From: Rhizobium sp. C1
GTDB taxonomy: Bacteria > Pseudomonadota > Alphaproteobacteria > Rhizobiales > Rhizobiaceae
Direction: 5' to 3'
Assembly: GCF_021026335.1 (NCBI RefSeq)
Contig: NZ_JAJNCY010000011.1
Span: forward strand, 91,706 to 155,705
DNA length: 64,000 nt
How positions within the stretch are numbered: the stretch's first letter is position 1; the number at the start of each line of letters is the position of its first letter. The position numbers and the translations under genes were made by a program. The notes under the pieces were generated by a model. That model made no database searches and was not told where the DNA came from. It saw only the letters and a list, made by a program, of their open reading frames with translations. This document shows, piece by piece, positions 15,773 to 26,600 of this stretch.

Positions 15773-16729
15773 ATGTCGAAGGTCTCGATCCTCACCGCCG
15801 GCAAGGTCCACCCACGCGTTATCGAACGGCTTGAACCCCATTTCGATCTTGTTCGGATCGAACGGGCAGACCCGGCCCTGATCACGCCCGAGATCGCCGA
15901 GAAGGTCCGCGGCGCAACCGGCTTCAACGGCATGCCAGCCGATCTGATGGCCGCGCTTCCCAAACTCGAGATCGTCGCCAATTTCGGCGTCGGCTATGAT
16001 GGCGTGAATGTCGCCCATGCCGCCGCCAACAACATCATCGTCACCAACACGCCGGATGTGTTGAACGAGGAAGTGGCCGACACCACGCTCGGCCTGCTGA
16101 TCAATACCGTTCGCCTGCTGCCCAAGGCCGAAACCTTTCTGCGCGACGGCCGCTGGGAAAAGGATGGCGCCTTCATGCTGTCGCCGCTCTCGCTGCGTGG
16201 CCGGACCGTCGGTCTCTATGGCCTCGGCCGCATCGGCCTCGAAATTGCCCAGCGCGTGGCGGCCTTCAATCTGCCGGTGAGCTATCACACGCGCAGCGAA
16301 CGCAAGGACGTGACCTATCGCTACCATCCGACGCTGGAAGCGCTGGCGGACGCCGTCGATACGCTGATCTGTATCGTTCCGAAGACGCCGCAGACCCACA
16401 AGACGATCAATGCCGACATTCTGAAGCGTCTCGGGCCAAACGGCGTCCTCATCAATGTCGGCCGCGGCTGGACCGTGGACGAGGATGCGCTGGCCGACGC
16501 GCTGGAAAGCAGGACCATCGCCGCCGCCGGTCTCGATGTCTTTCAGGATGAGCCCCATGTGCCGGCGCGCCTGTTGGCGCTCGACAATGCCTGCCTGCTG
16601 CCGCATGTCGCTTCCGCCTCGGTTCCGACGCGCAACGCCATGGCCGACCTGACGGCCGAAAACCTGATCTCGTGGTTCGAGAAGGGGCGTCCGATCACCC
16701 CCGTCCCGGAGACACCGTTCAGGGGATGA
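15773..16729 (+). CDS. D-isomer-specific 2-hydroxyacid dehydrogenase (glyoxylate/hydroxypyruvate reductase-like)
   Basis: A 318-residue NAD(P)H-dependent enzyme. It has the Rossmann motif GLYGLGRIGLEIAQ near residue 148, catalytic Arg in INVGRGWTVDE near 235, Glu in VFQDEPHVP near 263 and His in LLPHVASAS near 282. Arrangement and length fit the GyaR/GhrB branch, reducing glyoxylate, hydroxypyruvate or a related 2-keto acid. It is translated from ATG 15773 directly after the LacI stop, so the regulator and enzyme are cotranscribed. The exact keto acid is not determinable. Confidence 0.9.
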   Translation: MSKVSILTAGKVHPRVIERLEPHFDLVRIERADPALITPEIAEKVRGATGFNGMPADLMAALPKLEIVANFGVGYDGVNVAHAAANNIIVTNTPDVLNEEVADTTLGLLINTVRLLPKAETFLRDGRWEKDGAFMLSPLSLRGRTVGLYGLGRIGLEIAQRVAAFNLPVSYHTRSERKDVTYRYHPTLEALADAVDTLICIVPKTPQTHKTINADILKRLGPNGVLINVGRGWTVDEDALADALESRTIAAAGLDVFQDEPHVPARLLALDNACLLPHVASASVPTRNAMADLTAENLISWFEKGRPITPVPETPFRG

Positions 16730-16921
16730 AGAGGATCAACCTGATCTTCGTCATTGTCCGACCTCAATAACCGGTTAATATCCTGTTCTCGCGTTAGACT
16801 TCTGTTAGGAATTGGCGCGCAACATGTTTTTATTGGCATGGACAGTGCGTTGCTTCGTCTGGTCCGTCATCGCGTGACGGTTCGGCGCAAGCAGATGTCT
16901 CCGAAGGCAAAGGAGAGACAC

Positions 16922-17326
16922 ATGAAGTTGATACTCGTCGCCACGACGCTCGCGATTGCCGGAGCGACGGCAAGCTATCTGGCACCCTCGCCACAGCAAA
17001 ACCCCGGCGTGGATACGATGACGACGGCCGCCATCGGCAATCCCTCCAGCTACTCGGTCTCCAATATCGCCGAAGGCAAGGCCTGCGTGATCAAGCGCGG
17101 CAAGCCCGCTTCGACGCGGACTTTCGCCCTGAAGAGTGAACCGGGCTGCGACGATGTGTGGCCGGGTCTCGATCAGGCGCGCAACTGGACGGAGAATGCC
17201 GACGGCAGCGTCGCTCTCACCGACAAGGCCGGCAGGCAGGTGATCATGATCGCTCCCGGCGACGGCATCGGCTATGTCGCTGTCGATCCGCCATCCGCGG
17301 CCCTCACCCTGACCGCGGTGCGGTGA
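16922..17326 (+). CDS. Secreted AprI/Inh-like (Omp19-type) beta-barrel protein
   Basis: A 134-residue protein with an N-terminal signal segment (MKLILVATTLAIAGATASYLA). The mature part has KACVIKRG ... FALKSEPGCDDVWPGLDQARNWTENADGSVALTDKAGRQVIMI, in blocks. The two cysteines, the CxxVWPGL-like turn and the W...G-x-[VI]-x-L-x-D pattern resemble the small lipocalin-like domain of bacterial metalloprotease inhibitors (AprI/Inh) and Brucella Omp19. ATG 16922 is supported by AAAGGAGAG. No lipobox is seen. A protease-inhibitor role is a family-based guess; no protease gene is adjacent. Confidence 0.62.
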   Translation: MKLILVATTLAIAGATASYLAPSPQQNPGVDTMTTAAIGNPSSYSVSNIAEGKACVIKRGKPASTRTFALKSEPGCDDVWPGLDQARNWTENADGSVALTDKAGRQVIMIAPGDGIGYVAVDPPSAALTLTAVR

Positions 17327-17336
17327 AGACGGCGGC

Positions 17337-18098
17337 TCACGCCGCCAGCTTGCGCGATGCCTGATAGGCCCTGACCGCTTCCCCGAAGGCCGTGAAAAGC
17401 GCGTTGGACGGCGCGTCCTTGCCGACCCAATATTCCGGATGCCACTGAACGCCGACGGCAAAGGCCTTTGCGCCGATGACGGAGACGGCCTCGATCGTGC
17501 CGTCTTCGGCAACAGCCTCAACCGCAAGATTGGGCGCGGCTTGCGAAATCGCCTGACGATGCAGCGAATTGACCTTGAAGGCCCCCGCACCGAGCGCGCC
17601 GGCGAGACAGGACCCTTCCTTGACCACGACCGTCTGATGGATTTCATACTGCACGTCGCGGTCGGGGACTTCGCGGCGGCGATGATCGGCAACGCCGGGC
17701 ATCTCCTGGATTTCGCTGGCGAGTGTGCCCCCCAGCGCCACGTTCAGTTCCTGAATGCCACGGCAGATCGCCAGAAGCGGGACGCCGCGCTCGATCGCCC
17801 GGCGGATGAGCGGCATGGTCGTGGCATCGCGCGCCGGATCAAAAGGCCCGTCCTTTTCTTCCGCCACCTTGCCGTAGAGCGAGGGATGAACATTCGAGCG
17901 GGAGCCGGACAAAAGAACGCCATCCACCCGGTCCAGCACTTCATCGATATCGTGCTCCGTCTCCAGCGCCGGCACGATCAGCGGCAGAACCCCGGCGCCC
18001 TTGATGGCTGCGTTCACATATTGGGTCTGGACGGCATGCCAGGTCGTTCCGTCAAGTTCACGAATATCGGCGGGAATGACGACGACAGGCATGCTCAT
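17337..18098 (-). CDS. Gamma-glutamyl-gamma-aminobutyrate hydrolase family (class I glutamine amidotransferase-like)
   Basis: A 253-residue peptidase C26/PuuD-type hydrolase. The nucleophile Cys is in LLAICRGIQELNVALGG near residue 113, and the catalytic His-Pro-Glu is in VGVQWHPEYW near 221. The substrate-side motif DGVLLSGSRSNVHPSLYG near 65 also fits. Enzymes of this group cleave gamma-glutamyl-GABA in putrescine breakdown or related gamma-glutamyl amides. ATG 18098 has a GGAGACC site. No puu genes are in view, so the precise substrate stays open. It is divergent from the TRAP binding-protein gene across a 264-base gap. Confidence 0.87.
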   Translation of the reverse strand: MSMPVVVIPADIRELDGTTWHAVQTQYVNAAIKGAGVLPLIVPALETEHDIDEVLDRVDGVLLSGSRSNVHPSLYGKVAEEKDGPFDPARDATTMPLIRRAIERGVPLLAICRGIQELNVALGGTLASEIQEMPGVADHRRREVPDRDVQYEIHQTVVVKEGSCLAGALGAGAFKVNSLHRQAISQAAPNLAVEAVAEDGTIEAVSVIGAKAFAVGVQWHPEYWVGKDAPSNALFTAFGEAVRAYQASRKLAA

Positions 18099-18146
18099 GA
18101 AAGGTCTCCATTTGATCAAGTTTGGCGAACATCTCGCCGGAAATGA

Positions 18147-19472
<1,326 letters not shown>

Positions 19473-19493
19473 GCGATCCGCATTTGCCTTCAG

Positions 19494-19532
19494 ATGCCCC
19501 GGAAATTGTTTCCGGGGCATCATTTGTTTTTC
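19494..19532 (+). terminator. Intrinsic terminator of the TRAP binding-protein gene
   Basis: A perfect 12-bp stem ATGCCCCGGAAA/TTTCCGGGGCAT with a TTG loop, followed by CATTTGTTTTTC. It insulates the abundant binding-protein transcript from the HAD gene. Confidence 0.88.
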
Positions 19533-19596
19533 ACACAATCCGGATGAAAAATCGCTACAGACAATTCTGAATCGACACTTCAGGAATCAATACGCG

Positions 19597-20262
19597 ATGT
19601 CCCTCCCCCGCCGACCGGCCGCCGTGATCTTCGACATGGACGGCCTTCTGTTCAACACGGAAACGCTGTCTTTCGAATCTGCCGTGACGGCGGCTGCGCA
19701 TTTCGGCCACACGGTCGAGTGGGATCTGTTCAAGACGCTCATCGGTCGTCAATGGCCGGATATCCGGACCAGGCTTGTCGCCGCATTGGGCGAAACTTTC
19801 GATGCTGACGCCTTCCGCCCCATCTGGATTTCACATTACGAAGCGCTTCTCGAGATCCGCCTCGCCATCAAGCCGGGCGTCGTCGAAATTCTCGACCTTC
19901 TGGACCGCCTCGCGATCCCGCGCGCCATCGCCACCTCATCGCCGCGCCGGGCCGTGGATTACAAGATCGGCACCTTCGATATCACCCATCGCTTTCACGC
20001 CGTCGTGGCGCAGGGCGATTATGCGAAAGGCAAGCCGGAGCCCGACCCATTCCTCACCGCAGCCGAGCGCCTCGGCGTCGATCCTGCCGCCTGCCTGGCG
20101 CTGGAAGACAGCCATAACGGCATCCGCTCGGCGCACGCCGCCGGCATGATGGCCGTCATGGTGCCGGACCTGCTCGACCCCACGGACGAAATCCGTCCCT
20201 TCTGCACGGTCGTCGCGCATGACCTGCACGAAGTGGCGCTGATGATCGAGAAATCCGCCTGA
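19597..20262 (+). CDS. HAD superfamily hydrolase (beta-phosphoglucomutase/phosphatase-like)
   Basis: A 221-residue HAD subfamily IA phosphatase. Motif I is FDMDGLLFNTE (residues 11-21), motif II is the Ser/Thr in IATSSPRRAVDYKI near 109, the conserved Lys is in GKPEPDPF near 147 and motif IV is LALEDSHNGIRSA near 168. The alpha-helical cap sits between motifs I and II. Likely substrates are small sugar phosphates. Its stop at 20262 directly abuts the LysE stop on the other strand. Confidence 0.88.
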   Translation: MSLPRRPAAVIFDMDGLLFNTETLSFESAVTAAAHFGHTVEWDLFKTLIGRQWPDIRTRLVAALGETFDADAFRPIWISHYEALLEIRLAIKPGVVEILDLLDRLAIPRAIATSSPRRAVDYKIGTFDITHRFHAVVAQGDYAKGKPEPDPFLTAAERLGVDPAACLALEDSHNGIRSAHAAGMMAVMVPDLLDPTDEIRPFCTVVAHDLHEVALMIEKSA

Positions 20263-20886
20263 TCAGGGCTTCGACAGAAGCAGCCGCAGCCCCGCGTATC
20301 CGAAGACGGCAGCCAGCGTCCCCTCGATGACGCGCCGCGCCTTGCGATAGCCATTCGCCATCGCCGCCGTAGAGAAGAGCAGCGCATAGCCGATAAAGAC
20401 GATGAAGCCGAGAACCGCGCAGCCACCTATAATGGCTGGGAGCGTATAGGCCGGCGCATCCGGCTTGAGCCCCAATGTCATAATGGCGCCCCATCCGAGA
20501 ATGGCCTTGGGGTTCGTCAGATGCAGGAGAACACCACGCCGGTAGGACGCAAAGCGGCTTGCGGGCGTTACGTCCGCGACGGTCGAAGACTTTTCCGTCA
20601 TCGCGGATTTTGCCGATTTCCACGCGAGGAAAAGCAGATAGAGCCCACCGGCAAGCTTCATGACGATCAACGCTTCCGCAAAGCGCGTCAAAAGCGTCGA
20701 GATGCCCGCCGCCGCCAGGCTGGCCCAGCAAAGACTGCCCGTCAGCACGCCCAATGCCAGCGCCACGCCGTGCGCACGCCCATGGTTCATCGCCGTGCCC
20801 ATGATGGCCATATTGCTCGGACCGGGACTGGCGATCGTAATCAGGTAGGTCAGGTAAACCAGCGCCAGCTGCTGCAGATGATCCAT
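20263..20886 (-). CDS. LysE family amino acid exporter
   Basis: A 207-residue membrane protein with five to six hydrophobic segments and the LysE/RhtB N-terminal signature TIASPGPSNMAIMG, then GVALALGVLTGSLCWASLAAAG and the family LTNPKAILGWGAIM block. The family exports basic or neutral amino acids and homoserine lactones. ATG 20886 gives the normal N-terminus; its ribosome-binding site is weak. It lies between the HAD gene and the TRAP membrane genes, but with its own 123-base upstream gap. Confidence 0.87.
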   Translation of the reverse strand: MDHLQQLALVYLTYLITIASPGPSNMAIMGTAMNHGRAHGVALALGVLTGSLCWASLAAAGISTLLTRFAEALIVMKLAGGLYLLFLAWKSAKSAMTEKSSTVADVTPASRFASYRRGVLLHLTNPKAILGWGAIMTLGLKPDAPAYTLPAIIGGCAVLGFIVFIGYALLFSTAAMANGYRKARRVIEGTLAAVFGYAGLRLLLSKP

Positions 20887-21008
20887 GTCTCGATTTCCGA
20901 TTACGGTTGTTGGATGGAGACCGACAATAGAGACGGAAAGCAACAGGCACGCAAGCTCTCGGCACAAGACCGGAGAACCGGCCTTGTGCGTTGCCTGTCA
21001 GCCTGGCC

Positions 21009-22892
21009 TCAGTTGATCTTCGGCGGCTGGCTGAGATCGACGGCAGGCTTGGCGCCTTCCGTCGGCTTCGTGGCATCATTTGCCGGCGGTTGCGCCGGAG
21101 GACTGCCGAGGCCATTCAGCGGAGGCAGACCCAGCGTGTTGCCGCTTTCATTGTTGCCGGCACCCGAGCCCGCCGGCGGCGCGCCGCCGATGGGCGGCAG
21201 CGAAAGCCCGGGCAACACGCCATTTCCACCTGCCCCGCCCAGCGGCGGCAGCGTCATCCCCGGCGCCCCGCCGGGCGTGGACATCGGCACCGTGATATTC
21301 ACTTTCGACGGATCAACCACGACATCGCCGCTCTTGTAGACCATGACCAGCTGCGGGAAGGCGATGACGACGAGGATCATCACGAACTGGATGACGATGA
21401 AGGGGAACACGCCCTTGTAGATGTCGGAGGTCTTCACCCCGCTCATGGTGATCCCCGTCACCTTGTCCTTCCAGTTGCCCGCCGGCGCGATGGAGCGCAG
21501 GTAGAACAGCGAGAAGCCGAAGGGCGGCGTCAGGAACGAGGTCTGCAGGTTGATGCCCAGGATGATGCCGAACCAGACGAGGTCGATGCCGAGCTTTTCG
21601 GCGACCGGCCCCAGCAGCGGCACCATGATGAAGGCGATTTCGAAGAAGTCGAGGAAGCAGCCGAGGATGAAGACGATGATCGTCACGACAATCAGGAAGC
21701 CGTATTCGCCGCCCGGCAGCGACAGCATGAGATGCTCGATCCAGAGATTGCCGTTCAGGCCATAGAAGGTGAGACCGAAGACGCGCGAACCGATGAGGAT
21801 CATCATTACGAAAGCCGAAAGCTTCGTGGTCGATTCGACCGCCTGCTTCAGCGTCGCAAAGCTCAGCCGGCCCTTCATGAGCGACATGATCAGCGCACCG
21901 GCAGACCCCATCGCCCCGCCCTCCGTCGGCGTCGCAATGCCGAGGAAGATCGTACCGAGCACGAGGAAGATCAGCGCCAGCGGCGGGATCATCACGATGA
22001 TCACCTGCTGGGCCAGCCGCGAGATGATATTCAGCTTGAGCTTGTCATTGGCCAGGGCGATGAGAAAGATGACGCCGACGCCCAGCGCCAGCGAAATCAC
22101 CATGCGCCATTCCGGCGAGATGCCGGTGAAGAGCAACATGTCGGCCAGATAGTAGAGCACGACGGCAATGAGGATCATCACGGCCAGCGACGTCACCCCG
22201 CCGCCCAGTGTGCGCGCCTCGCGTGGCAGGGCCGGCGCCCAGGCCGGCTTGACCAGCGTGATGACGAAGACATAGGCGCAATAGGTCGCGACGATCAGCA
22301 GCGCCGGATAGAGAGCGCCGACATACATGTCGCCGACCGACCGGCCGAGCTGGTCGGCCATGACGATGAGAACAAGCGAAGGCGGCACGATCTGCGCCAG
22401 CGTGCCGGAAGCAGCGATCGTACCGGACACGAACGGCTTGTTATAACCGTAGCGCAGCATGATCGGCATGGAAATGAGGCCCATGGCCATGACCGAGGCC
22501 GCAACCACGCCCGTTGTTGCGCCCAGAAGCGCGCCGACAAGGACGACGGCATAGGCCAGCCCGCCCCGGATCGGCCCAAAGAGCTGGCCGATCGTGTCGA
22601 GCAGGTCTTCCGCCATGCGCGACCGCTCCAGGATGATCCCCATGAAGGTGAAGAAGGGAATCGCCAGCAGCGTATCGTTGTTCATGATCCCGTAGATCCG
22701 CTCGGGATGCGATTGCAGCAGCGGCCAGAACAGATTGATCGACGGCGACAGATGCGAGAATTCGACGCCGATGGCGAAGAAAGCCAGACCGCCGGCGGCA
22801 AGCGTGAAGGCGACGGGATAGCCGAGCACAAGCAGCGCCATGACCGTCGTGAACATGATCGGCGCGAGATTTTCTACGATAAATTCAAGCAT
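21009..22892 (-). CDS. TRAP transporter large permease (DctM/TakM) with Pro/Gly-rich C-terminal tail
   Basis: A 627-residue inner-membrane permease. The first 520 or so residues are a DctM-type transporter with at least 12 hydrophobic segments, the GYPVAFTLAAGGLAFF start and the LATPTEGGAMGSAGALIM signature visible as IATPTEGGAMG. Residues about 528-627 (21012-21311) form a soluble tail of proline, glycine and asparagine with three spaced copies of LPP[LI][GN]G. It starts one base after the small-permease stop, so the two are translationally coupled. It drives uptake of the TakP-like ligand using a sodium or proton gradient. Typical DctM proteins lack such a tail. Confidence 0.9.
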   Translation of the reverse strand: MLEFIVENLAPIMFTTVMALLVLGYPVAFTLAAGGLAFFAIGVEFSHLSPSINLFWPLLQSHPERIYGIMNNDTLLAIPFFTFMGIILERSRMAEDLLDTIGQLFGPIRGGLAYAVVLVGALLGATTGVVAASVMAMGLISMPIMLRYGYNKPFVSGTIAASGTLAQIVPPSLVLIVMADQLGRSVGDMYVGALYPALLIVATYCAYVFVITLVKPAWAPALPREARTLGGGVTSLAVMILIAVVLYYLADMLLFTGISPEWRMVISLALGVGVIFLIALANDKLKLNIISRLAQQVIIVMIPPLALIFLVLGTIFLGIATPTEGGAMGSAGALIMSLMKGRLSFATLKQAVESTTKLSAFVMMILIGSRVFGLTFYGLNGNLWIEHLMLSLPGGEYGFLIVVTIIVFILGCFLDFFEIAFIMVPLLGPVAEKLGIDLVWFGIILGINLQTSFLTPPFGFSLFYLRSIAPAGNWKDKVTGITMSGVKTSDIYKGVFPFIVIQFVMILVVIAFPQLVMVYKSGDVVVDPSKVNITVPMSTPGGAPGMTLPPLGGAGGNGVLPGLSLPPIGGAPPAGSGAGNNESGNTLGLPPLNGLGSPPAQPPANDATKPTEGAKPAVDLSQPPKIN

Positions 22893-22893
22893 A

Positions 22894-23451
22894 TCAGCGC
22901 ACCTCCTCGGCATGATTGGCAGGCGTTGCGTCCACAAGTGGATCCTCGATCCGTCCTGTGAGCACACCGATGCGCTTGATGATTTCGGAAAAGGCCTGTG
23001 CGGTGAGCAGAATGAAGCCGATCAGCACGAAAGACTTGGCCGGCCAGATGACGAGCCCGCCGGCATTGGCGGAAACCTCGCCCGTCCGGAAGGAGAGCCA
23101 GAACCACGACCAGGAGAGATAGACCATCAGCGATGAGAACGGCAGCAGGAAGATGATGTGCAGCACCAGATCGATGATGTCGCGCGTCCGCTTGCTCCAG
23201 GTGGAAGACAGGATGTCGATGCGGATATGCTCGTTCTTCTGCAGCGTGTAGGCCGCCGCCAGCAGGAACACGGCGCCGAACAGATACCATTGCAGTTCCA
23301 GCCATGCGTTGGACGACATGTCGAATATCTTGCGCACGACGGCATTGATGGCACTGACCAGCACCGCCACCAGAATGAGCCACGATACGCTACGCCCGAT
23401 CGCGGACGTGATCGCGTCGATCAACGCGCTCAGCCTCAACAAGAATGCCAT
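22894..23451 (-). CDS. TRAP transporter small permease (DctQ/TakQ)
   Basis: A 185-residue protein with four hydrophobic segments, the DctQ layout. Typical residues are SSNAWLELQWYLFGAVFLLAAAYTLQKNEHIRIDIL in the middle (the E-x-Q-W and H-I-R-I-D motifs of this family) and LVIWPAKSFVLIGFILLTAQAFSEIIK at the end. ATG 23451 has a strong GGGGGAG site. It is the first gene of the QM unit. The promoter must lie in the 224 bases shared with the divergent oxidoreductase gene. Confidence 0.92.
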   Translation of the reverse strand: MAFLLRLSALIDAITSAIGRSVSWLILVAVLVSAINAVVRKIFDMSSNAWLELQWYLFGAVFLLAAAYTLQKNEHIRIDILSSTWSKRTRDIIDLVLHIIFLLPFSSLMVYLSWSWFWLSFRTGEVSANAGGLVIWPAKSFVLIGFILLTAQAFSEIIKRIGVLTGRIEDPLVDATPANHAEEVR

Positions 23452-23675
23452 TTTTTCTCCCCCAGCAGGTCTCTGCCTTGCGGCAAAAAGCCAATTTAAC
23501 GGGCGGCTGCTTTTCGCATGTTTCCCCTCGCCGCCCCTTTGCGAAATATTACCTCTCGCATGGAAAGTTATCGGCAACTCCATTGCGTCTGTAAAGCACG
23601 CGCCTGAAAAGATTTGACCTTCTTAGACATTGGTAGAACAATTCGGATGTCAGTCAGGGTTTGGGAGGACCGTGG

Positions 23676-26600
23676 ATGCATCAGAAAATCTCGCTCGAGG
23701 ACAAATACGACCTTTCGCGCAACCGGGTGTATCTCACCGGCGCGCAGGCCATCGCGCGGATGATGATGATGCAGCACGAGGCGGACAAGGCCGCGGGGCT
23801 GAACACCGCCGGCTTCATTTCCGGCTATCGCGGTTCGCCGCTCGGCGGCCTCGACAGCCAGTTCATGAAGGCGAAGAGGCCGCTCACCGAACATCAGATC
23901 ACCTTCACGCCCGGCCTCAACGAGGAGCTTGCCGCCACCGCCGTCTGGGGCTCGCAGCAGGCCGGCCTCGACGGTCACGGCAAATATGATGGCGTCTTCG
24001 GCCTCTGGTATGGCAAGGGTCCCGGCGTCGATCGCGCCGGCGACGTCTTCCGCCACGCAAATCTGGCCGGCACCTCGCCCCATGGCGGCGTCCTCGTCCT
24101 GATGGGCGACGACCACACGGCCGAATCCTCCACAAACGCGCACCAGACCGAATTCAACTTCGTCGACTACATGATGCCGATCCTGAACCCCGCCGGTGTG
24201 CAGGAAATCATCGACTATGGCCTGCTCGGCTATGCGCTCAGCCGCTATTCCGGCTGCTGGGTGGCGCTGAAATGCGTGAAGGACAATGTCGAGTCCACGG
24301 CTTCCGTGAATGCCGGCCTCAACCGCCTCGACATCGTCACGCCGCCTTTCGAAGGGCCGCCCGGCGGCATCCATATCCGCCTCAACGACATCGATTTCCT
24401 CGGCCAGGAAGCCCGCCTCCACGAATACAAGCGCGCCGCCGCCAATCTCTTCATCCGCGCCAACGGGATCAACAGGATCATCTGGTCGGGCGGAGAAGCC
24501 CCGAAGCTCGGCATCATCTCGACCGGCAAGAGCTATCTCGACGTCCTGCAGGCCTTCTCCAATCTCGGCATAGGCGAGGAAGAGGCCAATCGCCTCGGCA
24601 TCCGCCTCTTCAAGGTCGGGTGCACCTGGCCGCTCGATCTCGACGACGTCAAGGATTTTGCGAACGGCCTTACCGAGATCATCGTCGTCGAGGAAAAGCG
24701 CTCGCTCATTGAAACGCAGCTGCGCGAGGCGCTTTACGGCACTGCCGGCCAGCCCGTGATCATCGGCAAGCGCGACGAGCGCGGCGACTGGCTCTTCCCG
24801 GTCAAGGGCGCGCTCGACCCCAACGATATCGCCATCGCCTTCGGCGAGCGCATCACCCGCTATATCGGCCCATCGGACGAAATCTCCGCCCGCACGGCGC
24901 GCATGAAACAGGCGCAGGCGATGATCGCCAGCATTGCCGACGGCAATATCCGCACGCCCTTCTTCTGCTCCGGCTGTCCGCACAATTCCTCGACCAAGGT
25001 GCCGGAAGGCTCGGTCGCGGCGGCCGGCATCGGCTGTCATTTCATGTCGATCTGGATGGACCGTAACACGCTCGGCTTCACCCAGATGGGGGGCGAAGGC
25101 GCACAATGGGTCGGCGTTGCCCCCTTCTCCGACCGCGGCCATATCTTCCAGAATCTCGGCGACGGCACCTATGCCCATTCCGGCTCGCTCGCCATCCGCT
25201 TCGCGCTGTCGGCCGGCACCAACATCACCTACAAGATCCTCTATAACGACGCGGTCGCCATGACCGGCGGCCAGCATGTCGAAAGCGGCGCGACGGTCGA
25301 CCAGATCGCCCGGCAGCTCGCCGCCGAGGGCGTGAAGCGCATCGCCATCGTCTCCGACGAGCCGGGCAAATACCCGCCCGGCATCGACTGGCCGAAGGGC
25401 ACCACCTTCCACCATCGCCGCGACATGGACGACGTGCAGCGGGAACTGCGCGACATTCCCGGCGTCACCATTCTCATCTACGACCAGACCTGTGCCGCCG
25501 AAAAGCGCCGCCGCCGCAAGCGCGGCACCTTCCCCGATCCGAACAAGCGCGCCTTCATCAACGAGGCCGTCTGCGAGGGCTGCGGCGATTGCGGCGTGAA
25601 ATCCAACTGCGTCTCCATCCAGCCGGTCGAAACCGCCTTCGGCCGCAAGCGCAAGGTGGACCAGTCGAGCTGCAACAAGGACTTCTCCTGCGTCGAGGGT
25701 TTCTGTCCCTCCTTCGTCACCGTCCATGGCGGCAAGCTGCGCAAGGCCGAGGCGAAAGCCAAGGACGCCAGCAGCTTCGACAGCCTCTTCGCCGCGTTAC
25801 CGACCCCGGCCATCGCCTCGCTCGATGACGGCTGGGCCGCCATCGTCGCCGGCATCGGCGGCACCGGCGTCGTCACCATCGGCCAGATCCTCGGCATGGC
25901 CGCCCATATCGAGGAAAAGGGCTGCGGCCTGATCGACATGGCAGGCCTGGCCCAGAAGGGCGGCGCAGTGCTCACCCATCTGCGCATCGCAAAGACCCCC
26001 GAAGCGATCACCGCGATCCGCATCCCCGCCGGCCGCTCCGATCTCGTGCTTGGCTGCGACCTCGCCGTCTCGGCCTCCAAGAAAGTGCTCGCGACCGTCA
26101 CCGAAGATCGGACACTCTTCATCGCCAACACCGCCGAAATCATGCCCGGCGGCTTCACCCGCAACCCGGATTTCTCTTTCCCGGCCGAGCTGATGAAGAA
26201 GACGATCCGCAAGTCAGCGGGCGAGGCCACGACCCGCTTCTTCGACGCAGACGAGGCCGCGCGCGAACTTTTCGCCAATGCGCTCGCCACCAACATGTTC
26301 ATGCTGGGCTATGCCAGCCAGCTCGGCGGCCTGCCGCTTTCGCCTGAGTCGGTTGAAGAAGCGATCCGCCTCAATGGCGAAGCAGTGGACATGAACATCG
26401 CCGCCTTCCGCTGGGGCCGCATTGCCGGCAACGACCCGCAAGCCGTCACCGCGATCTATCGTGACCACCATCACGAAGCCCCCCGCGCGGAAACCGCCGA
26501 CGAGGCGATCGAGCGCATGAAGGCCCACCTCACCGCCTATCAGAACGCCCGCTACGCCCGCCGTTTCGAGAAGGCCATCGCGCCCGTCCGCGAGGCCGAA

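Noticed and set aside
20991..22961. 656-residue open frame antisense to the TRAP large permease
   Set aside because: Composed of Asp, His, Arg and Glu repeats produced by complementing hydrophobic codons; not a protein.
23568..25727. 719-residue open frame antisense to the oxidoreductase
   Set aside because: It is a GC-rich antisense shadow of the indolepyruvate oxidoreductase gene, has no ribosome-binding site and the composition (Ala, Asp, Glu, Gly, Arg) of complementary third-position bias; the sense strand carries clear family motifs.
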